Source: Parafannyhessea umbonata (GTDB lineage Bacteria; Actinomycetota; Coriobacteriia; Coriobacteriales; Atopobiaceae). Taken from it: a stretch of DNA of 64,000 bases. Below are more model-generated notes on this DNA. The model did no database searches. It was not told where the DNA came from and saw only the letters and a program-made list of their open reading frames with translations. The stretch covers positions 21,798-85,797 of the forward strand of contig NZ_FOGP01000008.1 in the NCBI RefSeq assembly GCF_900111255.1, given 5' to 3'. The letters are not shown here. Position 1 is the stretch's first letter.

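Noticed and set aside
50936..64000. CRISPR or satellite-type repeats
   Set aside because: The periodicity is of diverged protein-coding repeats in one reading frame, without short identical direct repeats and spacers.

Overview
The window is almost entirely coding on the + strand, with GC roughly in the high 50s to 60s. It looks like a piece of a high-GC Gram-positive host-associated bacterium. The mix of giant BspA-type LRR/InlB B-repeat proteins and a solute-binding-domain GGDEF-EAL protein suggests Coriobacteriia (Olsenella/Atopobium/Collinsella-like). That assignment is inference, because no taxonomic marker gene is present.

Layout. (1) 1-18776: the 3' part (6,257 codons) of a giant surface protein, here called protein A. 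It has three visible BspA-like LRR cassettes, then about 50 InlB B-repeat (Flg_new-type) units, then a non-repetitive acidic/Ser-rich tail with no wall anchor. (2) 18785-21136: a 783-aa secreted protein with four B-repeats, a Pro-rich hinge, an Ala/Gly-rich membrane segment and a basic tail, starting 8 nt after protein A stops. (3) 21188-23731: a membrane-bound sensor with an extracellular ABC substrate-binding-like domain, a degenerate GGDEF (AGDEF) and an intact-looking EAL domain. A strong terminator follows. (4) 23789-24575: a non-coding stretch with several inverted repeats and the probable promoter and leader of the next gene. (5) 24576 to beyond 64000: a second giant protein, B, with an intact start, signal peptide and no stop for 13,141 codons. 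It carries about 20 BspA-like LRR cassettes (with one CUB-like and one CBM-like domain embedded), then 33 B-repeat units, then a long composite MucBP-like/B-repeat array that runs off the window.

The main discovery is that the B-repeat arrays of A (about 2.3-12.8 kb) and B (about 42.1-50.9 kb) are colinear. Thirty-three unit positions, falling into seven recognisable unit classes, occur in the same order in both. The one clear exception is one class-C unit in B that is expanded to five in A. The order also shows an internal eight-unit super-repeat (C-D-B-F-E-A-B-A). The two giants therefore descend from one already-assembled ancestor rather than from independent repeat shuffling. The four repeats of the small anchored protein follow the order E-A-E-A, the same as units 4-7 of the giants.

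How they may work together (inference): A, its translationally coupled membrane-anchored neighbour and the c-di-GMP phosphodiesterase form one operon, with B as a separate unit just downstream. This could be a giant-adhesin display locus with an extracellular ligand sensor that lowers c-di-GMP.
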